From Flammeovirgaceae bacterium (lineage in GTDB: Bacteria; Bacteroidota; Bacteroidia; Cytophagales; Cyclobacteriaceae), in NCBI GenBank assembly GCA_003228395.1, contig QIDJ01000162.1, positions 1 through 5,773 on the forward strand: a DNA stretch of 5,773 nucleotides. Direction: 5' to 3'. Under the pieces are notes generated by a model, which saw only the letters and a program-made list of their open reading frames with translations, was not told the DNA's origin and did no database searches. The position numbers were made by a program, and so were the translations under genes. Shown here in pieces: positions 1 to 5,773 of this stretch (position 1 is the first letter of the stretch; each line of letters starts with the position of its first letter).

Positions 1-394
1 GCAAATGTGCTTGCTGTGCGGCTGGAAAATTCTGTACGTTGGTAGGCTGATTTTTTTCAAAGATCATTTTCGGTCAATCCTGATGCATTTTCCGCCTTGC
101 AGCTAACGAATGGCTAAAAGCCACGCTATGCCGTTTAGCAGCATTATACCTGCAGGTTGCTACCTTAAATGTACTAAAAATTGTATTTTATCCACCATGA
201 TTTGCCTTATTACGTTCCTTTTAGCCATCTTTCGGATTTTCCGATGAACTGTGACAACTTTTCATTTCTGCACTTCATCCATCAATCCTATGCATTTCAA
301 AAAATACCGGATGTTCCTGTATTTGAAACAACCATTTTAACCCAATTACCCATGATTTATACGTGTTGTCCGGCGGATCGTATAATTTCGCAGC
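1..394. other. Non-coding region upstream of folC
   Basis: No gene can be supported here. All three forward frames entering from the left edge close early (stops at 43-45, 48-50 and 104-106), so at most the last 14 to 34 codons of an upstream gene could be present, and none of those tails resembles a family I know. Reverse-strand reading is blocked in all three frames by stops between 57 and 76. A 78-codon reading frame opening at a TTG (181-417) is rich in Phe, His and Ile, matches nothing I recognise and runs into folC, so I treat it as chance. The recognisable structure is a nested stem-loop at 99-142 and a perfect 10-bp palindrome ACCTGCAGGT at 148-157. I found no full TAnnTTTG box for folC; the nearest are one-mismatch versions at 318-325 and 383-390. 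Confidence 0.6.
99..142. repeat. Nested inverted repeat (stem-loop)
   Basis: An inner perfect hairpin has arms TGGCT (111-115) and AGCCA (119-123) around a 3-base loop. It sits inside an outer stem pairing GCTAACG (102-108) with CGTTTAGC (132-139), with one bulged T. The outer arms can be extended imperfectly by GCAG/CAGC-like bases on each side. No T-tract follows, so this is not a standard intrinsic terminator. It could be a dispersed palindromic repeat or an RNA structure in the 3' UTR of an upstream gene; the sequence alone does not decide. Confidence 0.5.
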
Positions 395-1672
395 GTGAAC
401 TACGAGGAAGCACTTGAATTTTTATACAGCGCCTTACCCATGTATCAGCGCGTGGGACCTGCTGCAGTCAAAAAAGACCTTACCAACATCAGGCTATTAT
501 GTAACGCATTAGGGAATCCGCAGGATAGGTTCCGTAGTGTACATATAGCCGGCACAAATGGCAAGGGAAGCAGTGCGCACATGCTGGCGGCAATATTGCA
601 GGTAGCCGGCTATAAAACAGGCCTGTACACCTCACCACATTTGAAGAAATTCACCGAAAGAATCAAATTAAACGGTGGCGAAATGTCCGAATCAGAAGTT
701 ACGCGTTTCGTAGTGAAAAATAAAAGGATAACAGAACAGATAAAACCGTCATTTTTTGAAATGTCGGTAGCGATGGCTTTTGACTATTTTGCAAGACAGC
801 AGGTTGATATAGCCATAGTGGAAACCGGCCTTGGAGGCAGACTTGATTCTACCAACATACTGAATCCGGAAGTGGCGCTCATTACCAATATCAGCCTCGA
901 TCATACACATATGCTGGGCAATACCATTACGGAAATTGCAGCAGAAAAAGGGGGTATTATTAAAAAGAACACACCGGTGGTGATTAGTGAATCAGATGAA
1001 CAAACCTCAGCTGTATTTCAAGCTATTGCGGACGAAAAAACGGCTTCAATCACATTTGCAGATACCATTTATGCGTGGGATACATCCGGTACACGATTAG
1101 TTGATAACCGCTGTAACCATCAGATTTTATGTCTTTCTGAATCAAGTTACCTGCCCGGATATCAGCTAAAAAACATACCGGGTGTTTTGGCTGTTATTAA
1201 AATATTACGTAATAAGCAATATAAGATTGAGGAAAATACGGTTACTCATGGATTGCGCGACTTTCAAAAGCTAACCCGTTTTAAAGGCCGCTGGCAGGTG
1301 ATTAATAACAAACCTTTAACTATCTGTGATACAGCGCATAATAACGCCGGTATTAATGAAATTATTAAAGAAATTAATAAGCTTCAATATCGAAATCTTC
1401 ATATGGTTTGGGGCATGGTTGACGACAAGGATGCAGAAGGAATCTGTCATCTTTTGCCTGAACATGCCAGTTATTATTTTTGCGAGCCGGATATACCACG
1501 CGGCATGCAGGCAAAACGGTTATGTGCTGCTGCCGGGAAGGCCGGACTTAAAGGACGTGTAATAAAAAATGTAAATGAGGCAGTGTCCGAAGCAATACGG
1601 CAGGCAGGTTCCGATGACCTGGTATTCGTTGGAGGCAGTACATTTGTAGTGGCTGAATTAGAAGACCTTTGA
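395..1672 (+). CDS. folC: Bifunctional folylpolyglutamate synthase / dihydrofolate synthase
   Basis: Cytoplasmic Mur-ligase-family enzyme that joins glutamate to dihydropteroate or tetrahydrofolate using ATP. At 425 residues it has normal family length. The N-terminal ATPase domain shows the P-loop GTNGKGS (residues 53-59), followed by YTSPHL (78-83), the signature GLGGRLDSTN (145-154), ISLDHTHMLG (166-175) and EKGGIIK (184-190, including the lysine region that is carbamoylated in the family). The C-terminal domain has TRFKGRWQ (294-301), the DTAHN motif (312-316) and GGSTFVVAE (413-421). The start is GTG at 395: an in-frame TAA lies only four codons upstream, and the next ATG (codon 16) would remove the conserved N-terminal helix that reads NYEEALEFLYSALPMYQRVG. 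No Shine-Dalgarno sequence is visible, as is usual in Bacteroidota. Whether it has both activities or only polyglutamylation cannot be read from the sequence. Confidence 0.95.
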   Translation: MNYEEALEFLYSALPMYQRVGPAAVKKDLTNIRLLCNALGNPQDRFRSVHIAGTNGKGSSAHMLAAILQVAGYKTGLYTSPHLKKFTERIKLNGGEMSESEVTRFVVKNKRITEQIKPSFFEMSVAMAFDYFARQQVDIAIVETGLGGRLDSTNILNPEVALITNISLDHTHMLGNTITEIAAEKGGIIKKNTPVVISESDEQTSAVFQAIADEKTASITFADTIYAWDTSGTRLVDNRCNHQILCLSESSYLPGYQLKNIPGVLAVIKILRNKQYKIEENTVTHGLRDFQKLTRFKGRWQVINNKPLTICDTAHNNAGINEIIKEINKLQYRNLHMVWGMVDDKDAEGICHLLPEHASYYFCEPDIPRGMQAKRLCAAAGKAGLKGRVIKNVNEAVSEAIRQAGSDDLVFVGGSTFVVAELEDL

Positions 1673-1698
1673 CTGGAAGGCTAATTCACCCTGCTTTC

Positions 1699-1832
1699 GA
1701 GACTATCTCAAAAGAATTATAAACCAACATTCTGACCCCGGCGTAGGGAAGAACCTCAATTGATCCGCACACGTTTTAATTACAGATTCTTCACTTCGTT
1801 CAGAATGACGGTACTACATTTGAGATCGCCTC
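1699..1832. repeat. Nested palindromic intergenic repeat (MITE/REP-like)
   Basis: Outer arms GAGACTATCTCAAAAG (1699-1714) and CATTTGAGATCGCCTC (1817-1832) are reverse complements at 13 of 16 positions. Inside them, the arm starting CATTCTGA (1728-1735) with GAAGAA at 1749-1754 matches the opposite arm at 1784-1807, which contains TTCTTC and ends TCAGAATG. The left inner arm is about 5 bases longer and less well preserved in the middle. The element carries no open frame, and no target-site duplication is evident at its edges. From memory, Bacteroidota genomes carry dispersed elements with TTTGAGA...CCTC-type ends and CATTCTGA...GAAGAA arms, so this is probably one copy of a family. That is inference without a genome search. 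Confidence 0.65.
1815..1822 (+). promoter_or_regulatory. Candidate Bacteroidota -7 box for trmB
   Basis: TACATTTG fits the Bacteroidota -7 consensus TAnnTTTG exactly. It overlaps the right outer arm of the nested palindrome, about 113 bases before the trmB start. A -33 element is weak: TTCG at 1795-1798 is the best TTTG-like match, with a 16-base spacer. If used, transcription would start near 1829, and the leader would contain the GGAC and AAATNNNN repeats. An 8-mer with two free positions can occur by chance, so this is only a candidate. Confidence 0.3.
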
Positions 1833-1835
1833 TGC

Positions 1836-1931
1836 GGACGGACGGACAGACAAATAACTAAATAAACAAATAAACAAATAATCAAATCACCAAATCACCA
1901 AATCAATAAATCACCAAATCAATAAATAACA
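1836..1931 (+). repeat. Tetramer-phased tandem repeat: (GGAC)3 AGAC then ten AAATNNNN units
   Basis: GGAC occurs three times (1836-1847), followed by AGAC. In the same 4-base phase there are ten consecutive 8-mers, all starting AAAT (1852-1931). Their variable halves are AACT, AAAC, AAAC, AATC, CACC, CACC, CAAT, CACC, CAAT and AACA. From 1850 to 1936 the + strand has no G. The array ends three bases before the trmB ATG, so it forms the translation-initiation leader. It is likely unstructured in RNA and A-rich, which suits ribosome loading in organisms that do not rely on Shine-Dalgarno pairing. Copy number could vary by slippage. Confidence 0.85.
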
Positions 1932-1934
1932 TCC

Positions 1935-2603
1935 ATGGGACGCAGTAAAACCGCAAAATTCGCTGATAATGAGGCCAACCGGCATGTAATACAGCCCGAC
2001 AAGCCGCTTTTTGGCAAATTATGTGGAAGGTGGTCTGACCAATACTTCAATAACGACCATGATATTGTACTGGAACTGGCATGTGGAAGAGGCGAATATA
2101 CCATCGGGCTGGCACTGCGTTTTCCTGACAGGAATTTCATCGGCGTAGATATCAAGGGAGCACGCATATGGACAGGCAGTCAGCATGCATTGCATGACAA
2201 TTTGGTCAATACTGCCTTTTTACGAGTGCATATTCAGAATCTCGGTGCGCATTTTGGCCCTCATGAAGTTTCAGAAATATGGATTATCCACCCGGATCCA
2301 AGGCCTAAAAGCAGCGATGAACGCAGGCGTCTGACATGTACGCGATTTTTGGACATGTATAAACAACTGATAAAACCCGGTGGTTTTCTGCGGTTGAAAA
2401 CTGACAATACCGGCCTGTATCGATACACGCTGGATGTACTTCAAAGCAGGCCTGACGTGCACATTCATGATGCAACTGATGACTTATACAATTCGTCGCT
2501 AATGGCGGAGCATTATAATATAAAAACGAAATATGAGCAAGAATTTTTAGCAGAAGGAAACATGATAAAATACATCAAATTCTCTTTCAAAGGTCATCTG
2601 TAA
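1935..2603 (+). CDS. trmB: tRNA (guanine-N7-)-methyltransferase
   Basis: Cytoplasmic SAM-dependent Rossmann-fold methyltransferase that makes m7G, typically at position 46 in the tRNA variable loop. At 222 residues it has normal length. The N-terminal stretch KFADNE...NVIQP-like (residues 8-21) resembles Bacteroidota TrmB. SAM motif I is ELACGRGEYT (47-56), the acidic ribose-binding segment is GVDIKGARIW (70-79), the family signature reads HPDPRPKSSDERRRLT (119-134), LKTDN is at 154-158, and the C-terminal tRNA/SAM-contact block TKYEQEF...G lies at 198-208. The signature is usually FPDPWPK in Proteobacteria; HPDPRPK keeps the PDP and K residues. An in-frame TAA at 1923-1925 and no alternative start fix the ATG. 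The gene is separated from folC by repeats and probably has its own promoter; a korA promoter appears to begin in its last codons. Confidence 0.94.
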   Translation: MGRSKTAKFADNEANRHVIQPDKPLFGKLCGRWSDQYFNNDHDIVLELACGRGEYTIGLALRFPDRNFIGVDIKGARIWTGSQHALHDNLVNTAFLRVHIQNLGAHFGPHEVSEIWIIHPDPRPKSSDERRRLTCTRFLDMYKQLIKPGGFLRLKTDNTGLYRYTLDVLQSRPDVHIHDATDDLYNSSLMAEHYNIKTKYEQEFLAEGNMIKYIKFSFKGHL

Positions 2604-2628
2604 TAGTTGCAAAACTTTAGTAATTTTG
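2597..2628 (+). promoter_or_regulatory. Candidate korAB promoter (TAnnTTTG type)
   Basis: TAATTTTG (2621-2628) fits the Bacteroidota -7 consensus TAnnTTTG. The -33 position, with a 20-base spacer, holds TCTG (2597-2600), a one-mismatch match to TTTG that overlaps the end of trmB. A perfect TTG at 2607-2609 is too close (11 bases). A start near 2635 would give a 5' leader of about 76 bases ending in an AT-only stretch before the korA ATG. This is motif-based only. Confidence 0.42.
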
Positions 2629-2710
2629 AAAATTAATTTCAGAAAAGGGAAGGATTCTCTTATTTGCTGAATTTCAGGTATTTAACCTCATACTTTAATT
2701 ATATATTTTC

Positions 2711-4570
2711 ATGTCAGCAACAAAAGATGCGAAAGAATTGGTAAAAGAGATGGTAATTCTCTTTGCCGGCGATTCCGGCGACGGGATCCAGCTTACAGGA
2801 GGCCAGTTTTCCGAAACAATAGGTTTTATCGGAGCTGATATTTCCACGTTTCCAAGCTATCCGGCAGAGATCAGGGCGCCGAGGGGTACACTTGCGGGCG
2901 TCTCCGGATTCCAATTGAAGTTTGGAAGCAATGCCGTATTCACAGCAGGAGACCAGTATGATGTGTTGGTTGTAATGAACGCCGCTGCACTTAAAGTAAA
3001 TCTGAACGACCTGAAAAAGGGCGGGGTTATTATTGCAAACATCGATGGGTTTGATAAGAAAAACCTACGGCTTGCAGAATATATTGATGGCCAGAATCCG
3101 ATGGAAGACGGAAGCCTTGAAGATTATTCGCTCCATAAGATAGATATCACCAAACTTACGCGTGAATCGCTGAAAAACTCCGGTATGGGAATTAAGGAAA
3201 TCGACCGGAGCAAAAACATGTTTGTGCTTGGGTACATCTACTGGATGTACAGCCAGACACTTGATAACACCATTAAATTTCTTGAACAGAAATTTAAAAA
3301 AACCCCGATTGTCCGGGATGCAAATATAACCGTATTGAAAGCGGGCTACCACTTCGGAGACACTGCCGAAGCATTTACGACAAGGTTTGAAGTTAAAGCT
3401 GCCCAATTGCCAAAAGGGGTATATCGTAACATTATGGGCAACCAGGCTACGGCGATTGGCCTTGTTGCGGCCGCAAAGAAATCGGGACTGGATTTGTTTT
3501 ATGGCAGTTATCCTATTACGCCGGCTTCGGATGTGCTTCACTTTTTGTCAAGGTACAAGAACTACGGAGTTAAAACTTTTCAGGCGGAAGATGAAATTGC
3601 CGCCATGGCGTCCATAATCGGCGCCAGCTTCGGTGGCGCCCTGGGCGCTACGGCGTCTTCAGGGCCGGGCATTGCATTGAAAACAGAAGCCATGGGCCTG
3701 GGAATGATCCTTGAACTACCCATGGTAATCATAAATGTCCAGCGTGGCGGCCCCTCAACGGGATTACCTACAAAAACCGAGCAATCTGACTTGTTCCAGG
3801 CGGTATTGGGGCGAAATGGCGAAACACCTATTCCGGTAGTTGCGGCGTATTCACCGTCATCGTGTTTTTATACCGTTTACCGGGCTACAAAAATTGCCAT
3901 CGAATATATGACTCCGGTGATATTCCTGAGCGACGGATATATTGCCAATGGCGCTGAGCCATGGATGATTCCTGATTTAGATGGTTTCCCTGAAATCAAG
4001 ACGAAATTTGTAAAACTGTCATCTAACGGGCAAAATGAAGCGTATTTGCCGTATCACCGGGATAAAAACCTGGTAAGAAGATGGGCTATACCCGGCATGA
4101 AAGGATTTGAACACCGCATTGGAGGCCTTGAAAAACAAGATGAAACCGGGAATGTTTCTTATGATCCTGACAACCATCAGCACATGATTGAGATCAGGGC
4201 GGCCAAAGTAGAAAAAATAGCAGATAATATCCCCGAACAAACCATTGATTCGGGGCCGGAATCCGGCGAACTTCTTATACTTGGCTGGGGTTCTACATTT
4301 GGATCTATAAAAACCGCAGTAAAAGAACTGCACAGCGAAGGTGTAAATGTGTCTCATGCGCATCTTGTTTATTTAAACCCATTTCCAAAAAACCTGGGCG
4401 CCATCCTGAAATCATTTAAAAATGTGCTTGTCCCCGAATTGAATATGGGACAGTTGCGCCAGCTGATCAGGGCTAAATACCTTGTGGATGCACAGGGGCT
4501 TAATAAAGTAAAAGGGCTGCCGCTGACAGTACTAGAAATAAAAGATAAAGTAAAAACCATTATCGGATAA
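2711..4570 (+). CDS. korA: 2-oxoacid:ferredoxin oxidoreductase, fused gamma-alpha subunit (probable 2-oxoglutarate type)
   Basis: Large subunit of a cytoplasmic thiamine-diphosphate enzyme that converts a 2-oxoacid plus CoA to acyl-CoA and CO2, passing electrons to ferredoxin. At 619 residues it has the expected size of the two-subunit type. The gamma domain comes first: AGDSGDGI at residues 19-26 and [15 protein letters not shown] at 49-63. The alpha pyrimidine-binding domain follows, with YPITPASD (267-274), QAEDEIAAM (291-299) and [18 protein letters not shown] (345-362). The C-terminal transketolase-like domain has GWGSTFGSI (525-533), NPFP (556-559) and PELNMGQL (575-582). It has no ferredoxin-like CxxCxxC cluster domain, as expected for this subclass. 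The ATG follows an AT-only stretch without a Shine-Dalgarno sequence. The next gene begins 4 bases after the stop, so the two are co-transcribed. Overall resemblance is to the CoA-dependent KorAB of Bacteroidota and mycobacteria; substrate preference for 2-oxoglutarate over pyruvate or branched 2-oxoacids is inferred. Confidence 0.93.
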   Translation: MSATKDAKELVKEMVILFAGDSGDGIQLTGGQFSETIGFIGADISTFPSYPAEIRAPRGTLAGVSGFQLKFGSNAVFTAGDQYDVLVVMNAAALKVNLNDLKKGGVIIANIDGFDKKNLRLAEYIDGQNPMEDGSLEDYSLHKIDITKLTRESLKNSGMGIKEIDRSKNMFVLGYIYWMYSQTLDNTIKFLEQKFKKTPIVRDANITVLKAGYHFGDTAEAFTTRFEVKAAQLPKGVYRNIMGNQATAIGLVAAAKKSGLDLFYGSYPITPASDVLHFLSRYKNYGVKTFQAEDEIAAMASIIGASFGGALGATASSGPGIALKTEAMGLGMILELPMVIINVQRGGPSTGLPTKTEQSDLFQAVLGRNGETPIPVVAAYSPSSCFYTVYRATKIAIEYMTPVIFLSDGYIANGAEPWMIPDLDGFPEIKTKFVKLSSNGQNEAYLPYHRDKNLVRRWAIPGMKGFEHRIGGLEKQDETGNVSYDPDNHQHMIEIRAAKVEKIADNIPEQTIDSGPESGELLILGWGSTFGSIKTAVKELHSEGVNVSHAHLVYLNPFPKNLGAILKSFKNVLVPELNMGQLRQLIRAKYLVDAQGLNKVKGLPLTVLEIKDKVKTIIG

Positions 4571-4574
4571 GATT

Positions 4575-5612
4575 ATGACTATTGCTACGAAAGAAATATT
4601 GCCGGAATTTACATCCAAAGATTTTGTATCGGACCAGGAGGTGAGGTGGAGTCCGGGATGCGGCGATTATTCCATATTAAAACAGGTGCAAACCATTATG
4701 CCCGAGTTAGGCGTTCCAAAAGAGGATATTGTATTTATATCGGGGATCGGATGTTCTTCCCGTTTTCCCTATTACATGAACACCTATGGGATGCACAGCA
4801 TTCACGGCAGGGCTCCTGCCATTGCAAGTGGCCTGAAGGCAGCCCGACCTGAATTAAGCATTTGGGTGATAACCGGTGACGGAGATTCACTTTCGATAGG
4901 AGGGAATCACCTTATTCATCTGCTACGGAGAAATTTCGATCTTAATCTTCTGCTTTTTAATAATGAAATTTACGGCCTGACAAAAGGCCAGTACAGCCCA
5001 ACTTCGCCGAGGGGCAGTATTTCCAAATCGTCCCCGCTTGGTTCGGTGGATCAGCCATTCAATCCGGCGGCGCTTGCACTGGGGGCGGAAGGTACGTTTA
5101 TTGCACGTACCATGGACAGAGATCCAAAACATGCCAGAGAGATCCTTCTCCGCGCACACGGTCATAAGGGCACTTCATTTGTAGAAATATATCAGAATTG
5201 CAACGTATTTAACGACGGAGCATTTTCAACGTTTACTGAAAAATCCACTAAAGCCGACCATACCATTTTCCTGGAGAATGGCAAACCGTTGATATTTGGC
5301 CAGGAACGTAATAAGGGAATTAAGCTTGAAGGATTTAAACCCGTGGTGGTTGAACTTAATGAAGGTTATTCGTCAGATGATTTGTGGGTGCATGACGAAA
5401 AAGACCATATCAAAGCCGCTATATTAGCGCAGTTGTTTGATGATCCAAGGCATGAAGATGCCTATCCAAGGCCATTTGGAGTCTTTTATTCGGAAGACCG
5501 GTTTACTTACGAAGACGTATTCAATCATCAGATACAGAATGCCATCAATCATAAAGGAGAGGGTGACCTTCAGGACCTGATTAACGGAGGAAGTACCTGG
5601 GAGATCAAGTAG
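4575..5612 (+). CDS. korB: 2-oxoacid:ferredoxin oxidoreductase, beta subunit (probable 2-oxoglutarate type)
   Basis: TPP- and [4Fe-4S]-binding partner of KorA; the two make the complete catalytic unit. At 345 residues it is normal in length. It shows QEVRW (21-25), [32 protein letters not shown] sequence (57-84), and the TPP/Mg motif starting [12 protein letters not shown] (101-112) and continuing through [17 protein letters not shown] (128-144). [12 protein letters not shown] follows at 204-215. In this family four cysteines hold the cluster. Three are present at the expected places (C29, C60 and C209), but the first residue of the CPGC motif is Ser26, encoded by AGT. The start ATG follows the korA stop by 4 bases, and the initial residues [16 protein letters not shown] resemble the Bacteroidota form. 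No terminator with a T-tract is seen downstream. The frame is otherwise intact, so I call it functional with a caveat about the cluster. Confidence 0.93.
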   Translation: MTIATKEILPEFTSKDFVSDQEVRWSPGCGDYSILKQVQTIMPELGVPKEDIVFISGIGCSSRFPYYMNTYGMHSIHGRAPAIASGLKAARPELSIWVITGDGDSLSIGGNHLIHLLRRNFDLNLLLFNNEIYGLTKGQYSPTSPRGSISKSSPLGSVDQPFNPAALALGAEGTFIARTMDRDPKHAREILLRAHGHKGTSFVEIYQNCNVFNDGAFSTFTEKSTKADHTIFLENGKPLIFGQERNKGIKLEGFKPVVVELNEGYSSDDLWVHDEKDHIKAAILAQLFDDPRHEDAYPRPFGVFYSEDRFTYEDVFNHQIQNAINHKGEGDLQDLINGGSTWEIK

Positions 5613-5634
5613 CAAAAGTTATTTCAGCCTTCAT

Positions 5635-5654
5635 TGCCTGGCGAAGTCCGGGCA
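5635..5654 (+). repeat. Short GC-rich hairpin after korB
   Basis: Arms TGCCTGG (5635-5641) and CCGGGCA (5648-5654) pair over seven positions with one T-G wobble around a 6-base loop, 22 bases after the korB stop. There is no following T-tract, so it is not a standard intrinsic terminator. It could protect the 3' end of the korAB mRNA or be part of a longer intergenic repeat. Confidence 0.5.
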
Positions 5655-5715
5655 TACCATAAACCGGAACGTCTTTATCCGCTGACCTCCCGCTGTGACG
5701 GAGGGGGATCGCGCA

Positions 5716-5725
5716 GTGACGTCAC
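5716..5725. repeat. Perfect 10-bp palindrome GTGACGTCAC
   Basis: The ten bases equal their own reverse complement; flanking bases do not extend the symmetry. The half-site GTGAC also occurs at 5695-5699. It could be a dimeric regulator site for an unseen neighbouring gene, or the centre of a repeat element. Nothing in the window favours one clearly. Confidence 0.4.
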
Positions 5726-5773
5726 CACCAACTTGCTAAAAAAAATCGTCATTATCCACCTGCCCCGGCTGCA

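Larger units (their letters stand above)
1673..1934. other. Repeat-rich folC-trmB intergenic region
   Basis: This gap holds, in order, a short unique stretch after the folC stop, a nested palindrome (1699-1832), three GGAC tetramers plus AGAC (1836-1851), and an AAATNNNN array (1852-1931). The transition from a mixed-composition palindrome to a G-free leader is abrupt. No open frame of interest is present; one reverse-strand frame near its end (1919-2167) is a shadow of trmB. Confidence 0.8.
5613..5773. other. Structured non-coding tail downstream of korB
   Basis: No gene can be supported. A reverse-strand frame is open from the right edge to a stop at 5675-5677 (33 codons), but its Arg/Pro/Ser-rich product resembles translated repeat rather than a protein family. 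The tail contains a GC-rich hairpin (5635-5654), a second stem CCTCC (5686-5690) / GGAGG (5700-5704), the perfect palindrome GTGACGTCAC (5716-5725) and a run of eight A (5738-5745). This density of inverted repeats suggests another dispersed intergenic element running off the window edge. Confidence 0.5.

Noticed and set aside
1..45. Possible C-terminal tail of an upstream gene (14 codons then TAG)
   Set aside because: Too short to recognise, and two other frames are open about as long or longer at the edge, so no frame can be preferred.
99..142. Integron attC-like site, because outer arms resemble GCTAAC / GTTTAGC
   Set aside because: At about 41 bases it is shorter than usual attC sites, the right core does not fit GTTRRRY, the spacing between inner and outer arms is very unequal, and no cassette-like gene or integrase is nearby.
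181..417. 78-codon forward frame with TTG start upstream of folC
   Set aside because: Its product is Phe/His/Ile-rich without any recognised motif, it has no start signal, and it overlaps the well-supported folC start by 23 bases.
1852..1931. CRISPR-like array reading of the regular AAATNNNN units
   Set aside because: The units are only 8 bases with 4-base variable parts, far below CRISPR repeat and spacer sizes, and no cas genes are present. It is a simple tandem repeat.
3065..3541. 158-codon reverse-strand frame inside korA
   Set aside because: It lies wholly within the strongly conserved korA coding sequence on the other strand; its product has no family resemblance and is a shadow frame.
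5635..5654. Rho-independent terminator for korAB
   Set aside because: The hairpin is adequate but neither side has the U-rich tract needed for a standard intrinsic terminator.
5675..5773. Partial reverse-strand gene open to the right edge (33 codons)
   Set aside because: The translated sequence is Arg/Pro/Ser-rich, matches no family I know, and overlaps the palindromes, which fits a repeat better than a coding end.

Overview
The window looks like a chromosomal segment of an aerobic or facultative member of the Bacteroidota, perhaps a Chitinophagaceae- or Sphingobacteriia-like lineage. The reasons are protein-family resemblance (FolC, TrmB and KorAB all read like Bacteroidota versions), the lack of convincing Shine-Dalgarno sequences at any of the four starts, and TAnnTTTG-type -7 boxes in front of two genes. 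The taxonomic placement is from memory of these families, not from a search.

Layout: 1-394 holds no convincing gene; it contains a nested stem-loop and a 10-bp palindrome. Four genes follow, all on the + strand. These are folC (395-1672, GTG start, folylpolyglutamate/dihydrofolate synthase), trmB (1935-2603, tRNA guanine-N7 methyltransferase), and the tightly linked pair korA (2711-4570, fused gamma-alpha subunit) and korB (4575-5612, beta subunit) of a 2-oxoacid (probably 2-oxoglutarate):ferredoxin oxidoreductase. The tail 5613-5773 is non-coding and rich in hairpins and palindromes.

The 262-base folC-trmB gap is the most structured non-coding part. It carries a nested imperfect palindrome of about 134 bp (1699-1832), which looks like a dispersed intergenic repeat. 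Next come three copies of GGAC and ten in-phase 8-mers of the form AAATNNNN (1852-1931), ending 3 bases before the trmB start. This leader has no G on the + strand for 87 bases. A TAnnTTTG box lies in the right arm of the palindrome, so the repeat may supply the trmB promoter.

Functionally, folC and trmB are one-carbon/folate and tRNA-modification housekeeping genes. korAB forms a complete heterodimeric enzyme that oxidises a 2-oxoacid with CoA and reduces ferredoxin. The main protein-level oddity is in KorB: the CPGC motif that normally supplies two [4Fe-4S] ligands reads SPGC, so one expected cysteine is a serine. I see no mobile-element protein, CRISPR array, tRNA or rRNA, and no sign of a new multi-gene system.
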